A DNA stretch of 24,784 bases from an uncultured Lachnospiraceae bacterium (GTDB taxonomy: Bacteria; Bacillota; Clostridia; Lachnospirales; Lachnospiraceae): contig CALGGH010000020.1 of assembly GCA_937916415.1 (NCBI GenBank), positions 1 to 24,784 on the forward strand. The letters are read 5' to 3'. Positions 1 to 7,359 of the stretch are shown here, in pieces. Under the pieces are notes generated by a model. The model saw nothing but the letters and a program-made list of their open reading frames with translations, ran no database searches and was not told where the DNA came from. The position numbers and the translations under genes were made by a program. Each line of letters starts with the position of its first letter. The first letter of the stretch is position 1.

Positions 1-1
1 A

Positions 2-718
2 GCCGATGCCGTGACCTTTGGACATAATCCGCCTGATGACGCTCAGATAGCCATGGTGCTGGGCGGGGACGGCACGATGCTCAGGGCCGCCGGAGACCTG
101 CTGGGCAGGGGCATACCGCTGCTTGGCATCAACATCGGCAACCTGGGGTATCTGGCCGAGTCTGACCTGGAGACCATAGAACCTGACATAGTCAGGCTGA
201 TAGGTGACGATTACGTGGTCGAGGACAGGATGATGCTCTGGGGCGTGATAAATGCTGACGGCCGCGTGACGGAGGATCACTGCCTCAATGACATAGTCAT
301 CACCGGATACGGAGCGCTCTGCCTGATCAGGTACGAAATAATCGTTAACGGCGAGTTCCTGAACGGATACTCGGCTGACGGACTGGTCGTGTCAACCCCT
401 ACCGGCAGCACCGGATACAACCTGTCCGCGGGCGGCCCCATAGTGGAACCCGGTGCCAGGACCATCGTCCTGACGCCCATATGTCCGCATACGTTAAACA
501 CGAGAAGCATCGTGTTAAGGCCGGAGGATGAGATAGTGGTGAGGATACCTGCGCTCTGCAGGTCCGGAGTGGCCGTGCAGTTTGACGGACGCGAGCCTCA
601 GATGATAGACAGGGGAGACAGCGTGACCATACGCAGGTCGGAGAAGGTGACCAGGCTCGTCAAGCTGAGTCAGGACAGCTTCCTAAGCATCCTGCATGAG
701 AAGCTGAAACCGATTTAA
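2..718 (+). CDS. nadK: NAD kinase, 5' end outside the window
   Basis: This is ATP-dependent NAD kinase, which phosphorylates NAD to NADP in the cytoplasm. The frame is open from base 2 with no start in view, so roughly the first 45 residues of a ~280-residue family protein lie upstream; the GTG at 11 is internal. Visible are the GGDGT nucleotide-binding motif (about residue 21 of the fragment), NIGNLGYLAE, the NDIVI stretch, and the C-terminal STPTGSTGYNLSAGGPI signature that forms the NAD site. The stop TAA (716-718) overlaps the stop of recN on the other strand, so the two genes converge with no terminator between them. In many Clostridia nadK is followed in the same direction by argR and recN; here argR is absent and recN is reversed. 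Arg codons are mostly AGG, as in the rest of the left part. Confidence 0.95.
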   Translation, partial: ADAVTFGHNPPDDAQIAMVLGGDGTMLRAAGDLLGRGIPLLGINIGNLGYLAESDLETIEPDIVRLIGDDYVVEDRMMLWGVINADGRVTEDHCLNDIVITGYGALCLIRYEIIVNGEFLNGYSADGLVVSTPTGSTGYNLSAGGPIVEPGARTIVLTPICPHTLNTRSIVLRPEDEIVVRIPALCRSGVAVQFDGREPQMIDRGDSVTIRRSEKVTRLVKLSQDSFLSILHEKLKPI

Positions 719-2382
719 GCAATCGCCCCGTTTTTTAATTCCTCCGCGGCGCTCCTGGCGGCCGAAGAGTTGTCTCCGGCACCCATCATGCGCACCAATT
801 CGTCTATCATTCCCTCACGGTCGAGGGGAGTCACTGCTGTATAAGTGCGGTCTCCCTGTACGGACTTGGATATCATAAAATGCGTGTCGGCCTGTGCCGC
901 GACCTGGGCCTGATGGGTTATGCATATGACCTGATGGGACTTAGACAGCGAGTGCAGCTTTTCGCCGGTCTTTAGGGAAGTGACTCCTGATATGCCGGTG
1001 TCTATTTCGTCAAAAACCAGCGTGCCTATGCCGTCGGCGTCCCCGGTGACGCACTTGATCGCCAGCATGATGCGGGAGAGTTCCCCGCCGCTGGCCACGG
1101 AACTAAGCGGCCTGGGGGCCTCGCCGGGATTCATGGAGATCATGAAATCCACCGAATCGTAGCCCTGGGCTCCGAAGCGATCCGGTTCAGCCGTCACGTT
1201 GATGCTCAGGCTCACTTCCAGGAAGTTCATGTCCCTTAGTTCTTCGATCAGTCTATTCTCGAGGGCGTCCGCGGCCCGGGTCCTCAGCTCGTGAACCCGC
1301 ATGCACAGTTCCATGATCTCGCCGTAGAGCCGGTCCCTGAGTTCGTTCAGTGCCGACACGTACGCGTCCTGATCATTCAGGCGGGCCAGTTCCTCGCTTT
1401 TTTCATCCATGTATTTCAATACGTCCTCAATGGTGGCCCCATATTTGCTCTTCAGGTGATTGATCAGGTCAAGCCTGGCGGTGATCCTGGAGAATTCCTC
1501 CGGATCATATTCGGCGTCGTCCACGTATGCCCTGACGTCGCGGATCAGATCCTGGCTCATGCCCTCGAGGTCGGAGAGGGCGTCCCTGATGGGAGAGAGC
1601 GCCTCATCATAATCGCTGACGGAGGCTATCTCACGCAGTGCCCTGGATATCATGGTGCCGGCACCTTCGCCGCCGCCCAGCAGGCCCTCCACGGCCGACA
1701 TGGACTCGCTTATGCGTGAGGCATTGGACAGCCTGCGGTAGGCTGCCTCCAGCTCATCGTCCTCGCCGGCGATGAGGGCGGCTTCCTCTATCTCGTTCAT
1801 CTCGTATTCGGCCAGGTCCGCCTTTCTCTTGCGAAGGGATTCGTCCGTTTCCACCTCGTCAAGGCTGCGCAGGACCTTGGAGTATTCGGCGTGTTTGTCA
1901 TTCAGCTTCCCCAGCACGCTGATCAGTTCATCCTCGGCGTAATCATCCAGCAGGTTCCTGAGTGATGATTCCTTGAGCAGGGTTACGGATTCACGCTGGC
2001 CGCATATGTCTATCATCGACGAGCAGATGCGGGAGAGTTCCTTGAGCGTGACCTTGTGACCGTTGACGTGACAGTCAGAGCCCGACTCGGTGATGCGGCG
2101 CCTGATGATGCAGGCCTCCTCATCATGGTCGATGCCCATTTCATCCAGTATTCCGTAGACCGAATCATCGTCCGGAGTGAGGGTAAGTTCCACGCTGCCC
2201 GAGGTTTCGCCGGACCTGAGCGCGGTCAGGTCGGCCCTGGCGCCCATGCACAGGCCAAGAGAACCGATGATTATCGATTTTCCGGCTCCGGTTTCGCCCG
2301 TCAATATGTTCAGTCCGGGGGTGAAGTTTACGTCGGCCTCGTCTATCAAGGCCAGATTCTTAACGTGCAGATTGTTGATCAT
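715..2382 (-). CDS. recN: DNA repair protein RecN
   Basis: RecN is an SMC-like ATPase that acts early at double-strand breaks and promotes DNA end joining and RecA-dependent repair. The 555-residue product has the family length. It shows Walker A GETGAGKS at residues 29-36, a long central coiled-coil-prone region rich in Glu, Leu and Arg (about 150-370), the ABC signature SGGELSR near 431-437, and Walker B LVFDEIDTG at 455-463 with catalytic Glu459, followed by the THQAQVA segment typical of RecN. The ATG at 2382-2380 is preceded by AGGAGG (2392-2387) with a 4-base spacer, which fixes the start. It is divergent from rel with about 200 bases between the start codons, and each has its own promoter. 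The last bases overlap the nadK stop. Confidence 0.96.
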   Translation of the reverse strand: MINNLHVKNLALIDEADVNFTPGLNILTGETGAGKSIIIGSLGLCMGARADLTALRSGETSGSVELTLTPDDDSVYGILDEMGIDHDEEACIIRRRITESGSDCHVNGHKVTLKELSRICSSMIDICGQRESVTLLKESSLRNLLDDYAEDELISVLGKLNDKHAEYSKVLRSLDEVETDESLRKRKADLAEYEMNEIEEAALIAGEDDELEAAYRRLSNASRISESMSAVEGLLGGGEGAGTMISRALREIASVSDYDEALSPIRDALSDLEGMSQDLIRDVRAYVDDAEYDPEEFSRITARLDLINHLKSKYGATIEDVLKYMDEKSEELARLNDQDAYVSALNELRDRLYGEIMELCMRVHELRTRAADALENRLIEELRDMNFLEVSLSINVTAEPDRFGAQGYDSVDFMISMNPGEAPRPLSSVASGGELSRIMLAIKCVTGDADGIGTLVFDEIDTGISGVTSLKTGEKLHSLSKSHQVICITHQAQVAAQADTHFMISKSVQGDRTYTAVTPLDREGMIDELVRMMGAGDNSSAARSAAEELKNGAIA

Positions 2383-2411
2383 ATCGCCTCCTGTCTATCT
2401 CCGGCCAGGTT

Positions 2412-2439
2412 ATTATATCACGGTTGGGACGATAGTTAA
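2412..2439 (-). promoter_or_regulatory. Sigma-70 type promoter of recN
   Basis: On the minus strand TTAACT (2439-2434) is followed after 16 bases by a perfect TATAAT (2417-2412), about 30 bases upstream of the recN start codon. This is recognised by eye only; the -35 element matches consensus at 4 of 6 positions. Confidence 0.6.
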
Positions 2440-2451
2440 AAGTCACTTTTA

Positions 2452-2480
2452 TTGACTATTTGGCTTGTTTTGGTTATACT
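2452..2480 (+). promoter_or_regulatory. Sigma-70 type promoter of the rel cluster
   Basis: TTGACT (2452-2457), a 17-base spacer, and TATACT (2475-2480) make a near-consensus housekeeping promoter reading toward rel. It leaves an untranslated leader of roughly 95 bases. It sits back to back with the recN promoter. An open-frame TTG codon at 2460 lies inside this promoter and cannot be the real rel start. Confidence 0.7.
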
Positions 2481-2486
2481 TGTAGG

Positions 2487-2563
2487 GTCGGATTGAGGAG
2501 TCCGGCACTTTGGAACGATCATCTGAATTTTGATTTTGCGGTTTTTTGGTTTTTTATTCCGCA
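2487..2563 (+). promoter_or_regulatory. Structured T-rich leader of rel
   Basis: The rel leader contains a possible 6-bp hairpin, GTCGGA (2487-2492) with TCCGGC (2501-2506), one G-U pair and an 8-base loop holding GAGG. A weaker pairing of TGCGG (2537-2541) with CCGCA (2559-2563) encloses a T-rich stretch. No known riboswitch is recognised. A regulatory role is only a possibility. Confidence 0.25.
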
Positions 2564-2582
2564 GCTTGAAGTAGGTGCATCT

Positions 2583-4886
2583 ATGTCGGACGTTGATAGG
2601 GCCGGTGTCATTACCATACCCGGTTCAGAGGAGCATGAAGCTGAATCTAAGAGTCCAGAGGAACTATATCGGGACTTGATTGAGCGCGTGCGCAAATATC
2701 ATCCTTCTGACGACATTTCCCTGATAAATAAAGCATATAACACGGCAGTCAGATGCCACGAGGGACAGATCCGCAAGTCAGGCGAGCCATACGTCATCCA
2801 TCCATTGAGCGTGGCAATCATACTGGCCGACCTCGAGCTGGACAAGGAGACCATAGTGGCCGGCCTGCTTCATGACGTCATTGAGGACACTGACATGACC
2901 ATGAGCGAGCTGACGGCCGATTTTGGCGAGGACGTGGCCAACCTGGTCGACGGCGTCACCAAGCTGGACAAGCTGCAGTTCGTCGGCAGCAACCACCAGG
3001 TTGACCGCTTTGAGATGCAGGCGGAGAACCTGCGCAAGATGTTTTTGGCCATGGCCAAGGACATACGCGTGATCCTGATCAAGCTGGCGGACAGGCTGCA
3101 CAACATGAGGACGCTGCAGTATCAGCCTCCGGAGGCGCAGGAGCGCATTTCCAGGGAGACGCTGGACATTTATTCGCCCATAGCCCAGAGGCTCGGCATC
3201 AGCAAGATCAAGGTCGAGCTGGACGATCTCTCCCTGATGTACATTGAGCCGGAAGCCTACATGGACCTGGTCAGCAGCATCGACATCAATAAGGAAGAGC
3301 GCGAGAAGTACATACAGGGCATAGTGGACGAGGTTCGCGAACACGTCATCAGCGCGGGCATACATGCCCAGGTGAGCGGTCGCATCAAGCACTTTTTCAG
3401 CATCTACAAGAAGATGCGCAATCAGAACAAGACGCTTGACCAGATATATGACGTGTTTGCAGTCAGGATCATCGTTGACAACATCCAGGACTGCTATGCC
3501 GCACTGGGCGTCATCCATGCGATGTACAAGCCTATCCCCGGGCGTTTTAAGGACTACGTCGCCATGCCCAAGGCCAACATGTACCAGTCGCTGCATACGA
3601 CGCTGATCGGTTCGTCCGGACAGCCCTTTGAGGTGCAGATACGTACCCATGAGATGCATAAGGCCGCCGAATACGGCATCGCGGCCCACTGGAAGTACAA
3701 GGTCGCATCCGACGGCAAGAGGATAGACGATTCGGAGCAGGAAAAGCTGACCTGGCTCAGGCAGATATTGGAATGGCAGCAGGATTCGCAGGACAATCAG
3801 GAGTTCATGGGAATGTTAAAGAGCGACCTGAACCTGTTCTCGGATCACGTGTACTGCTTCACGCCCGGAGGAGAGGTCAAGAACCTTCCGTCCGGCTCCA
3901 CGCCCATAGATTTCGCATATTCAGTGCATTCGGCCGTGGGTAACCGCATGATCGGAGCCAGGGTCAACGGCAAGATCGTGCCGATAGAGTATGAACTCAA
4001 AAATGGTGACCGCGTCGAGATCATCACGAGCCAGAATGCCAAGGGACCGAGCCGTGACTGGCTGTCCATCTGCAGGTCGGCACAGGCGCGCAACAAGATA
4101 AACCAGTGGTTCAAGCAGGAACTCAAGGAAGACAACATCATCAAGGGTCGCGATGCCCTGAATGCGTATATCAAGGCCAAGAACGTCTCCGTGTCCGACG
4201 TCATGACGACCAACTACATGAACCGCGTGATCTCCAGATACGGCTTCAGCGACTGGAATTCGCTGCTGGCGGCGATAGGACACGGAGCCCTCAAGGAAGG
4301 GCAGGTCATTGCCAAGCTGCAGGAATATTATAACGAGGATCACAAGGAGAACCCTACCGAGGAAGACATACTCGAACAGGTGGCGCAGAGCGCACAGCAT
4401 GCCGCCATGCGTCCGAGAAACAATGGCTCCGCGATCACGGTCAAGGGCATACATGACGTGGCGGTCAGGTTTTCCAAGTGCTGTTCGCCGGTGCCGGGCG
4501 ACGAGATCGTCGGATTCGTCACCAGGGGCAGGGGAGTTTCAATACACCGTACCGACTGCGTCAACATCATCAACCTGCCGCTATCCGATCAGGTCAGGCT
4601 CATAGACGCCGAATGGCAGATCACTCCCGAAACCGCCGCCGGCGAAAAGTACCTGACGGAGATATCCATATATGCAAACAACAGAAGCGGCCTGCTTGCC
4701 GACATTTCCAGGGTGCTTACGGAAAAGGGCATCGACATCCTGTCCGTAAACTGCCGTACGTCCAAGCAGGGCATGGCCACGCTCAACGTTAGCTTCGAGA
4801 TCAAGTCGCGTGACGAACTCGACCGGGTATTTGACAAGATCAAGAACGTCGAGAGCGTGATAGACATAGAAAGGACCACGGGGTGA
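2583..4886 (+). CDS. relA: Bifunctional (p)ppGpp synthetase/hydrolase (Rel)
   Basis: Rel makes (p)ppGpp from ATP and GTP/GDP during amino-acid starvation and also hydrolyses it. The ATG at 2583 is chosen because the upstream in-frame extension runs into the promoter, and AGGTG lies 5 bases before it; this gives 767 residues, normal for long Rel proteins. The HD hydrolase domain has His59, His73 and His97-Asp98 in HDVIEDT. The synthetase domain has RFKDY (321-325, the RxKD form seen in bifunctional enzymes), MPKANMYQSLHTT and EVQIRT near 350. A TGS domain spans about 422-484, a Cys-containing CCSPVPGD segment lies near 630, and a C-terminal ACT domain spans about 690-767. All key residues are present, so both activities are expected. 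The MBL gene starts 4 bases after the stop, indicating cotranscription. Clostridial genes of this type are usually called relA or rel. Confidence 0.96.
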   Translation: MSDVDRAGVITIPGSEEHEAESKSPEELYRDLIERVRKYHPSDDISLINKAYNTAVRCHEGQIRKSGEPYVIHPLSVAIILADLELDKETIVAGLLHDVIEDTDMTMSELTADFGEDVANLVDGVTKLDKLQFVGSNHQVDRFEMQAENLRKMFLAMAKDIRVILIKLADRLHNMRTLQYQPPEAQERISRETLDIYSPIAQRLGISKIKVELDDLSLMYIEPEAYMDLVSSIDINKEEREKYIQGIVDEVREHVISAGIHAQVSGRIKHFFSIYKKMRNQNKTLDQIYDVFAVRIIVDNIQDCYAALGVIHAMYKPIPGRFKDYVAMPKANMYQSLHTTLIGSSGQPFEVQIRTHEMHKAAEYGIAAHWKYKVASDGKRIDDSEQEKLTWLRQILEWQQDSQDNQEFMGMLKSDLNLFSDHVYCFTPGGEVKNLPSGSTPIDFAYSVHSAVGNRMIGARVNGKIVPIEYELKNGDRVEIITSQNAKGPSRDWLSICRSAQARNKINQWFKQELKEDNIIKGRDALNAYIKAKNVSVSDVMTTNYMNRVISRYGFSDWNSLLAAIGHGALKEGQVIAKLQEYYNEDHKENPTEEDILEQVAQSAQHAAMRPRNNGSAITVKGIHDVAVRFSKCCSPVPGDEIVGFVTRGRGVSIHRTDCVNIINLPLSDQVRLIDAEWQITPETAAGEKYLTEISIYANNRSGLLADISRVLTEKGIDILSVNCRTSKQGMATLNVSFEIKSRDELDRVFDKIKNVESVIDIERTTG

Positions 4887-4890
4887 ACTT

Positions 4891-5526
4891 ATGGCAGACG
4901 TTAAGATAGGGCGCATGCAGCTTGGCCCGGTAATGACCAACTGTTATTTCCTCTACAGGGAAGGCAGCGGCGACTGCGTATTCTTTGACCCCGCCGACAC
5001 GGGGCATTATATTTTTGAGGCACTCGGTGAACGCGGATTCAGCGTAAAATCGATATACCTGACGCATGCGCATTTTGATCACATATGGGGCTGCAACGAG
5101 CTGCGCGAACTGTCCGGCTGCAGGGTGCATGCCCTCGAGGAAGAAAGGGTCCTGTGCGAGAATCCCAGGGCGAACGTGAGCGAGCAGTCAGGCAGGCCCT
5201 ACGTCGTGAAGGTGGATGAGTACTTTAGGGACGGAGACGTCATCACGGAATCCGACATAACCTTCAGGGTGATCGCGACTCCCGGGCACACCGTCGGCAG
5301 CTGCTGCTTCTACGTGGAGGAAGCGGGAATGCTGATCAGCGGCGACACGCTTTTTCAGGAGAGCATAGGCAGGAGCGACCTGCCTACCGGATCGGGCCCC
5401 ACCCTGGTACGGTCGATCAATGACAAGCTGATGAAGCTGCCCGACGAAACCAAGGTCTATCCGGGACACGGCGGCCCCACCACGATCGGATACGAGAGAC
5501 TTCATAATCCTTTTATTGACTCTTAA
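4891..5526 (+). CDS. MBL-fold metallohydrolase (glyoxalase II-like)
   Basis: This is a small cytoplasmic metallo-beta-lactamase-fold hydrolase of 211 residues, of the YcbL/glyoxalase II-like type. The metal-binding set is complete: His59, His61, Asp63 and His64 in THAHFDH, His133 in PGHTVGS, Asp152 in SGDTLF and His193 in PGHGGPT. It lacks the C-terminal substrate-binding domain of true glyoxalase II, so the natural thioester or other substrate is unknown. It follows rel after 4 bases. In many Clostridia a gene like this sits between rel (often with dtd) and hemZ; here dtd is missing and an ABC transporter pair separates it from hemZ. The assignment to the family is firm and the substrate is not. 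Confidence 0.9.
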   Translation: MADVKIGRMQLGPVMTNCYFLYREGSGDCVFFDPADTGHYIFEALGERGFSVKSIYLTHAHFDHIWGCNELRELSGCRVHALEEERVLCENPRANVSEQSGRPYVVKVDEYFRDGDVITESDITFRVIATPGHTVGSCCFYVEEAGMLISGDTLFQESIGRSDLPTGSGPTLVRSINDKLMKLPDETKVYPGHGGPTTIGYERLHNPFIDS

Positions 5527-5559
5527 CATGGAGTTTATGCTTTGATGATATGATTATGG

Positions 5560-5582
5560 TCATGGACTGAGCTATTCCATGA
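5560..5582. promoter_or_regulatory. Inverted repeat before the ABC exporter genes
   Basis: TCATGGA (5560-5566) and TCCATGA (5576-5582) form a 7-bp inverted repeat with a 9-base centre, within the 81-base gap before the ABC pair. It is not followed by a T-run, so it is not an intrinsic terminator. It could be an operator, as such exporters are often under MarR/TetR-type control, but no regulator gene is nearby. Confidence 0.25.
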
Positions 5583-5607
5583 ATAAGTAAGATGAGAGAA
5601 GAGAGCA

Positions 5608-7359
5608 ATGATTAAAAAACTGACGTCATACCTACGCGAATTCAGGACCGCATCCATACTTACGCCCATCCTGGCGGGACTGGAAGTGGTGATGGAAACG
5701 CTGCTGCCCATGATGATGGCAGGCATCATAGACAAGGGCATAACTCCGGGCAACTTAAACGAGGTCTATAAATACGGCGCCATCATGATAGTAATGGCCA
5801 TAGCGTCCCTGAGCTTCGGCGTGGCCGCGGGCAGGCTGGCAGCCAGGGCATCCGCGGGATTTGCCGCCAACGTCAGGACGGCGATGTATGATAACATACA
5901 GACCTTTGCGTTCAAGAACATCGACAAATTCTCTACGTCCGGGCTGGTCACGCGCATGACCACGGACGTCACCAACCTCCAAAATGCCTTTCAGATGGTA
6001 ATCAGGATGTGCGTGAGGGCGCCCATGACGCTGATCTGTGCGCTTGTGGCAGCATTCATGATCAATGCCAGGATCAGTTCGGTTTTCGTGGTTGCCATCC
6101 TGTTTCTGGGCATTTTCCTGTTCGCGATCATCAAGTCCACGATGAAGCTTTTTGAGCAGGTGTTCAAAAAGTACGACGCCCTGAATGAGTCCGTCCAGGA
6201 AAACGTCTCAGCGATCCGCGTCGTCAAGGCATTCGTGAGGGAGGACTACGAGAAGACGAAGTTTACCGCAGCCGCGGAAAACATATACAGGCTTTTCGTC
6301 AAGGCGGAGAGCAACATAGCACTGAACGGCCCCATCATGATGACCGCCGTGTATTCCTGCGTGCTGGGCATAGCCTGGATGGGAGCCCACATGATATCGG
6401 CAGGAGAGCTGACCACGGGAGAGATGACGACGCTGCTCTCATACATAATGGCAATACTTTTCAGCCTGATGATGGTTTCGATGATATTCGTCATGATCAC
6501 GATGTCCGGCGCCAGCGCAAGGCGAATATATGAGATACTCTCAGAGGAGACCGCCCTTACGAATCCCGATAATCCGGACATGGACGTGCCTGACGGTTCC
6601 GTTGACTTCGAGCATGTGTTCTTTTCGTACAATGCCGACGGCACCAGGCCGGTGCTGAAGGACGTGAACCTGCACGTAAAGTCCGGAGAGACCATAGGCA
6701 TCATCGGAGGCACCGGTTCTTCCAAGTCTTCGCTGGTCAGCCTGATCAGCAGGCTTTATGACGTGACGGAAGGCTGCGTGAAGGTCGGCGGCAAGGACGT
6801 GAGGACTTATGACCTCGAGACGCTCAGAAACAACGTGTCCGTGGTCCTGCAGAAGAACGTGCTCTTTTCGGGAACGATACTGGACAATCTGAGGTGGGGA
6901 GACGAGAATGCCACCGAGGAGGAGTGCATCAGGGCATGCAAGCTTGCCTGCGCCGATGAATTCATCTCTCAGATGCCTGACGGATACGAGACTTACATAG
7001 AGCAGGGCGGAACCAACGTCTCCGGAGGTCAGAAGCAGCGCCTGTGCATAGCCAGGGCATTGCTCAAGAAACCCAGGATACTGATACTGGATGATTCCAC
7101 CAGCGCGGTGGACACGGCGACCGACGCGAGGATCAGGCGCGCGTTCAGGGAGGAGATCCCCGGCACGACCAAATTCATCATAGCCCAGAGGATCTCGTCC
7201 GTACAGGATTCGGACAGGATAATAGTACTGGAGAACGGTGAGGTCAACGGCTTCGGCACTCACGAGGAACTGCTGGAGAATAATGAGATATACCGCGAGG
7301 TTTACGAGAGCCAGACTAAAGTGTCCGGAGACTTCGATGAGAAAGGGGGCGTGGCATAA
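5608..7359 (+). CDS. Heterodimeric ABC exporter, subunit with degenerate ATP site
   Basis: This is a 583-residue half-transporter: six predicted membrane helices (about 18-300) followed by a nucleotide-binding domain (about 330-570). Together with the next gene it should form a heterodimeric efflux pump of the BmrCD (YheI/YheH)-like type in the inner membrane; the cargo is unknown. Its own ATP site is altered. The P-loop reads GGTGSSKSS (367-375), with Ser372 where Gly normally precedes the Lys. The catalytic Glu after Walker B is Asp496 in ILDDSTSAVD, and the H-loop His is Gln527 in IAQR. Its signature motif VSGGQ (471-475) is good and would complete the partner's active site. A purine-rich GAGAGAAGAGAG precedes the ATG. 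The stop and the next start overlap as TAATG, implying translational coupling. Confidence 0.92.
   Translation: MIKKLTSYLREFRTASILTPILAGLEVVMETLLPMMMAGIIDKGITPGNLNEVYKYGAIMIVMAIASLSFGVAAGRLAARASAGFAANVRTAMYDNIQTFAFKNIDKFSTSGLVTRMTTDVTNLQNAFQMVIRMCVRAPMTLICALVAAFMINARISSVFVVAILFLGIFLFAIIKSTMKLFEQVFKKYDALNESVQENVSAIRVVKAFVREDYEKTKFTAAAENIYRLFVKAESNIALNGPIMMTAVYSCVLGIAWMGAHMISAGELTTGEMTTLLSYIMAILFSLMMVSMIFVMITMSGASARRIYEILSEETALTNPDNPDMDVPDGSVDFEHVFFSYNADGTRPVLKDVNLHVKSGETIGIIGGTGSSKSSLVSLISRLYDVTEGCVKVGGKDVRTYDLETLRNNVSVVLQKNVLFSGTILDNLRWGDENATEEECIRACKLACADEFISQMPDGYETYIEQGGTNVSGGQKQRLCIARALLKKPRILILDDSTSAVDTATDARIRRAFREEIPGTTKFIIAQRISSVQDSDRIIVLENGEVNGFGTHEELLENNEIYREVYESQTKVSGDFDEKGGVA

Noticed and set aside
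2460..2582. TTG start for rel giving a 41-residue N-terminal extension.
   Set aside because: The region contains the promoter and leader, the extension has no family match, and ATG at 2583 has a usable ribosome binding site.
2778..3689. 303-residue open frame on the minus strand opposite rel.
   Set aside because: It lies fully inside rel, is rich in His, Val, Leu and Asp as expected for an antisense shadow, and has no recognisable motif.
6541..7263. 240-residue open frame on the minus strand opposite the first ABC gene.
   Set aside because: Same reason: it overlaps the conserved ATPase domain and shows no protein features of its own.
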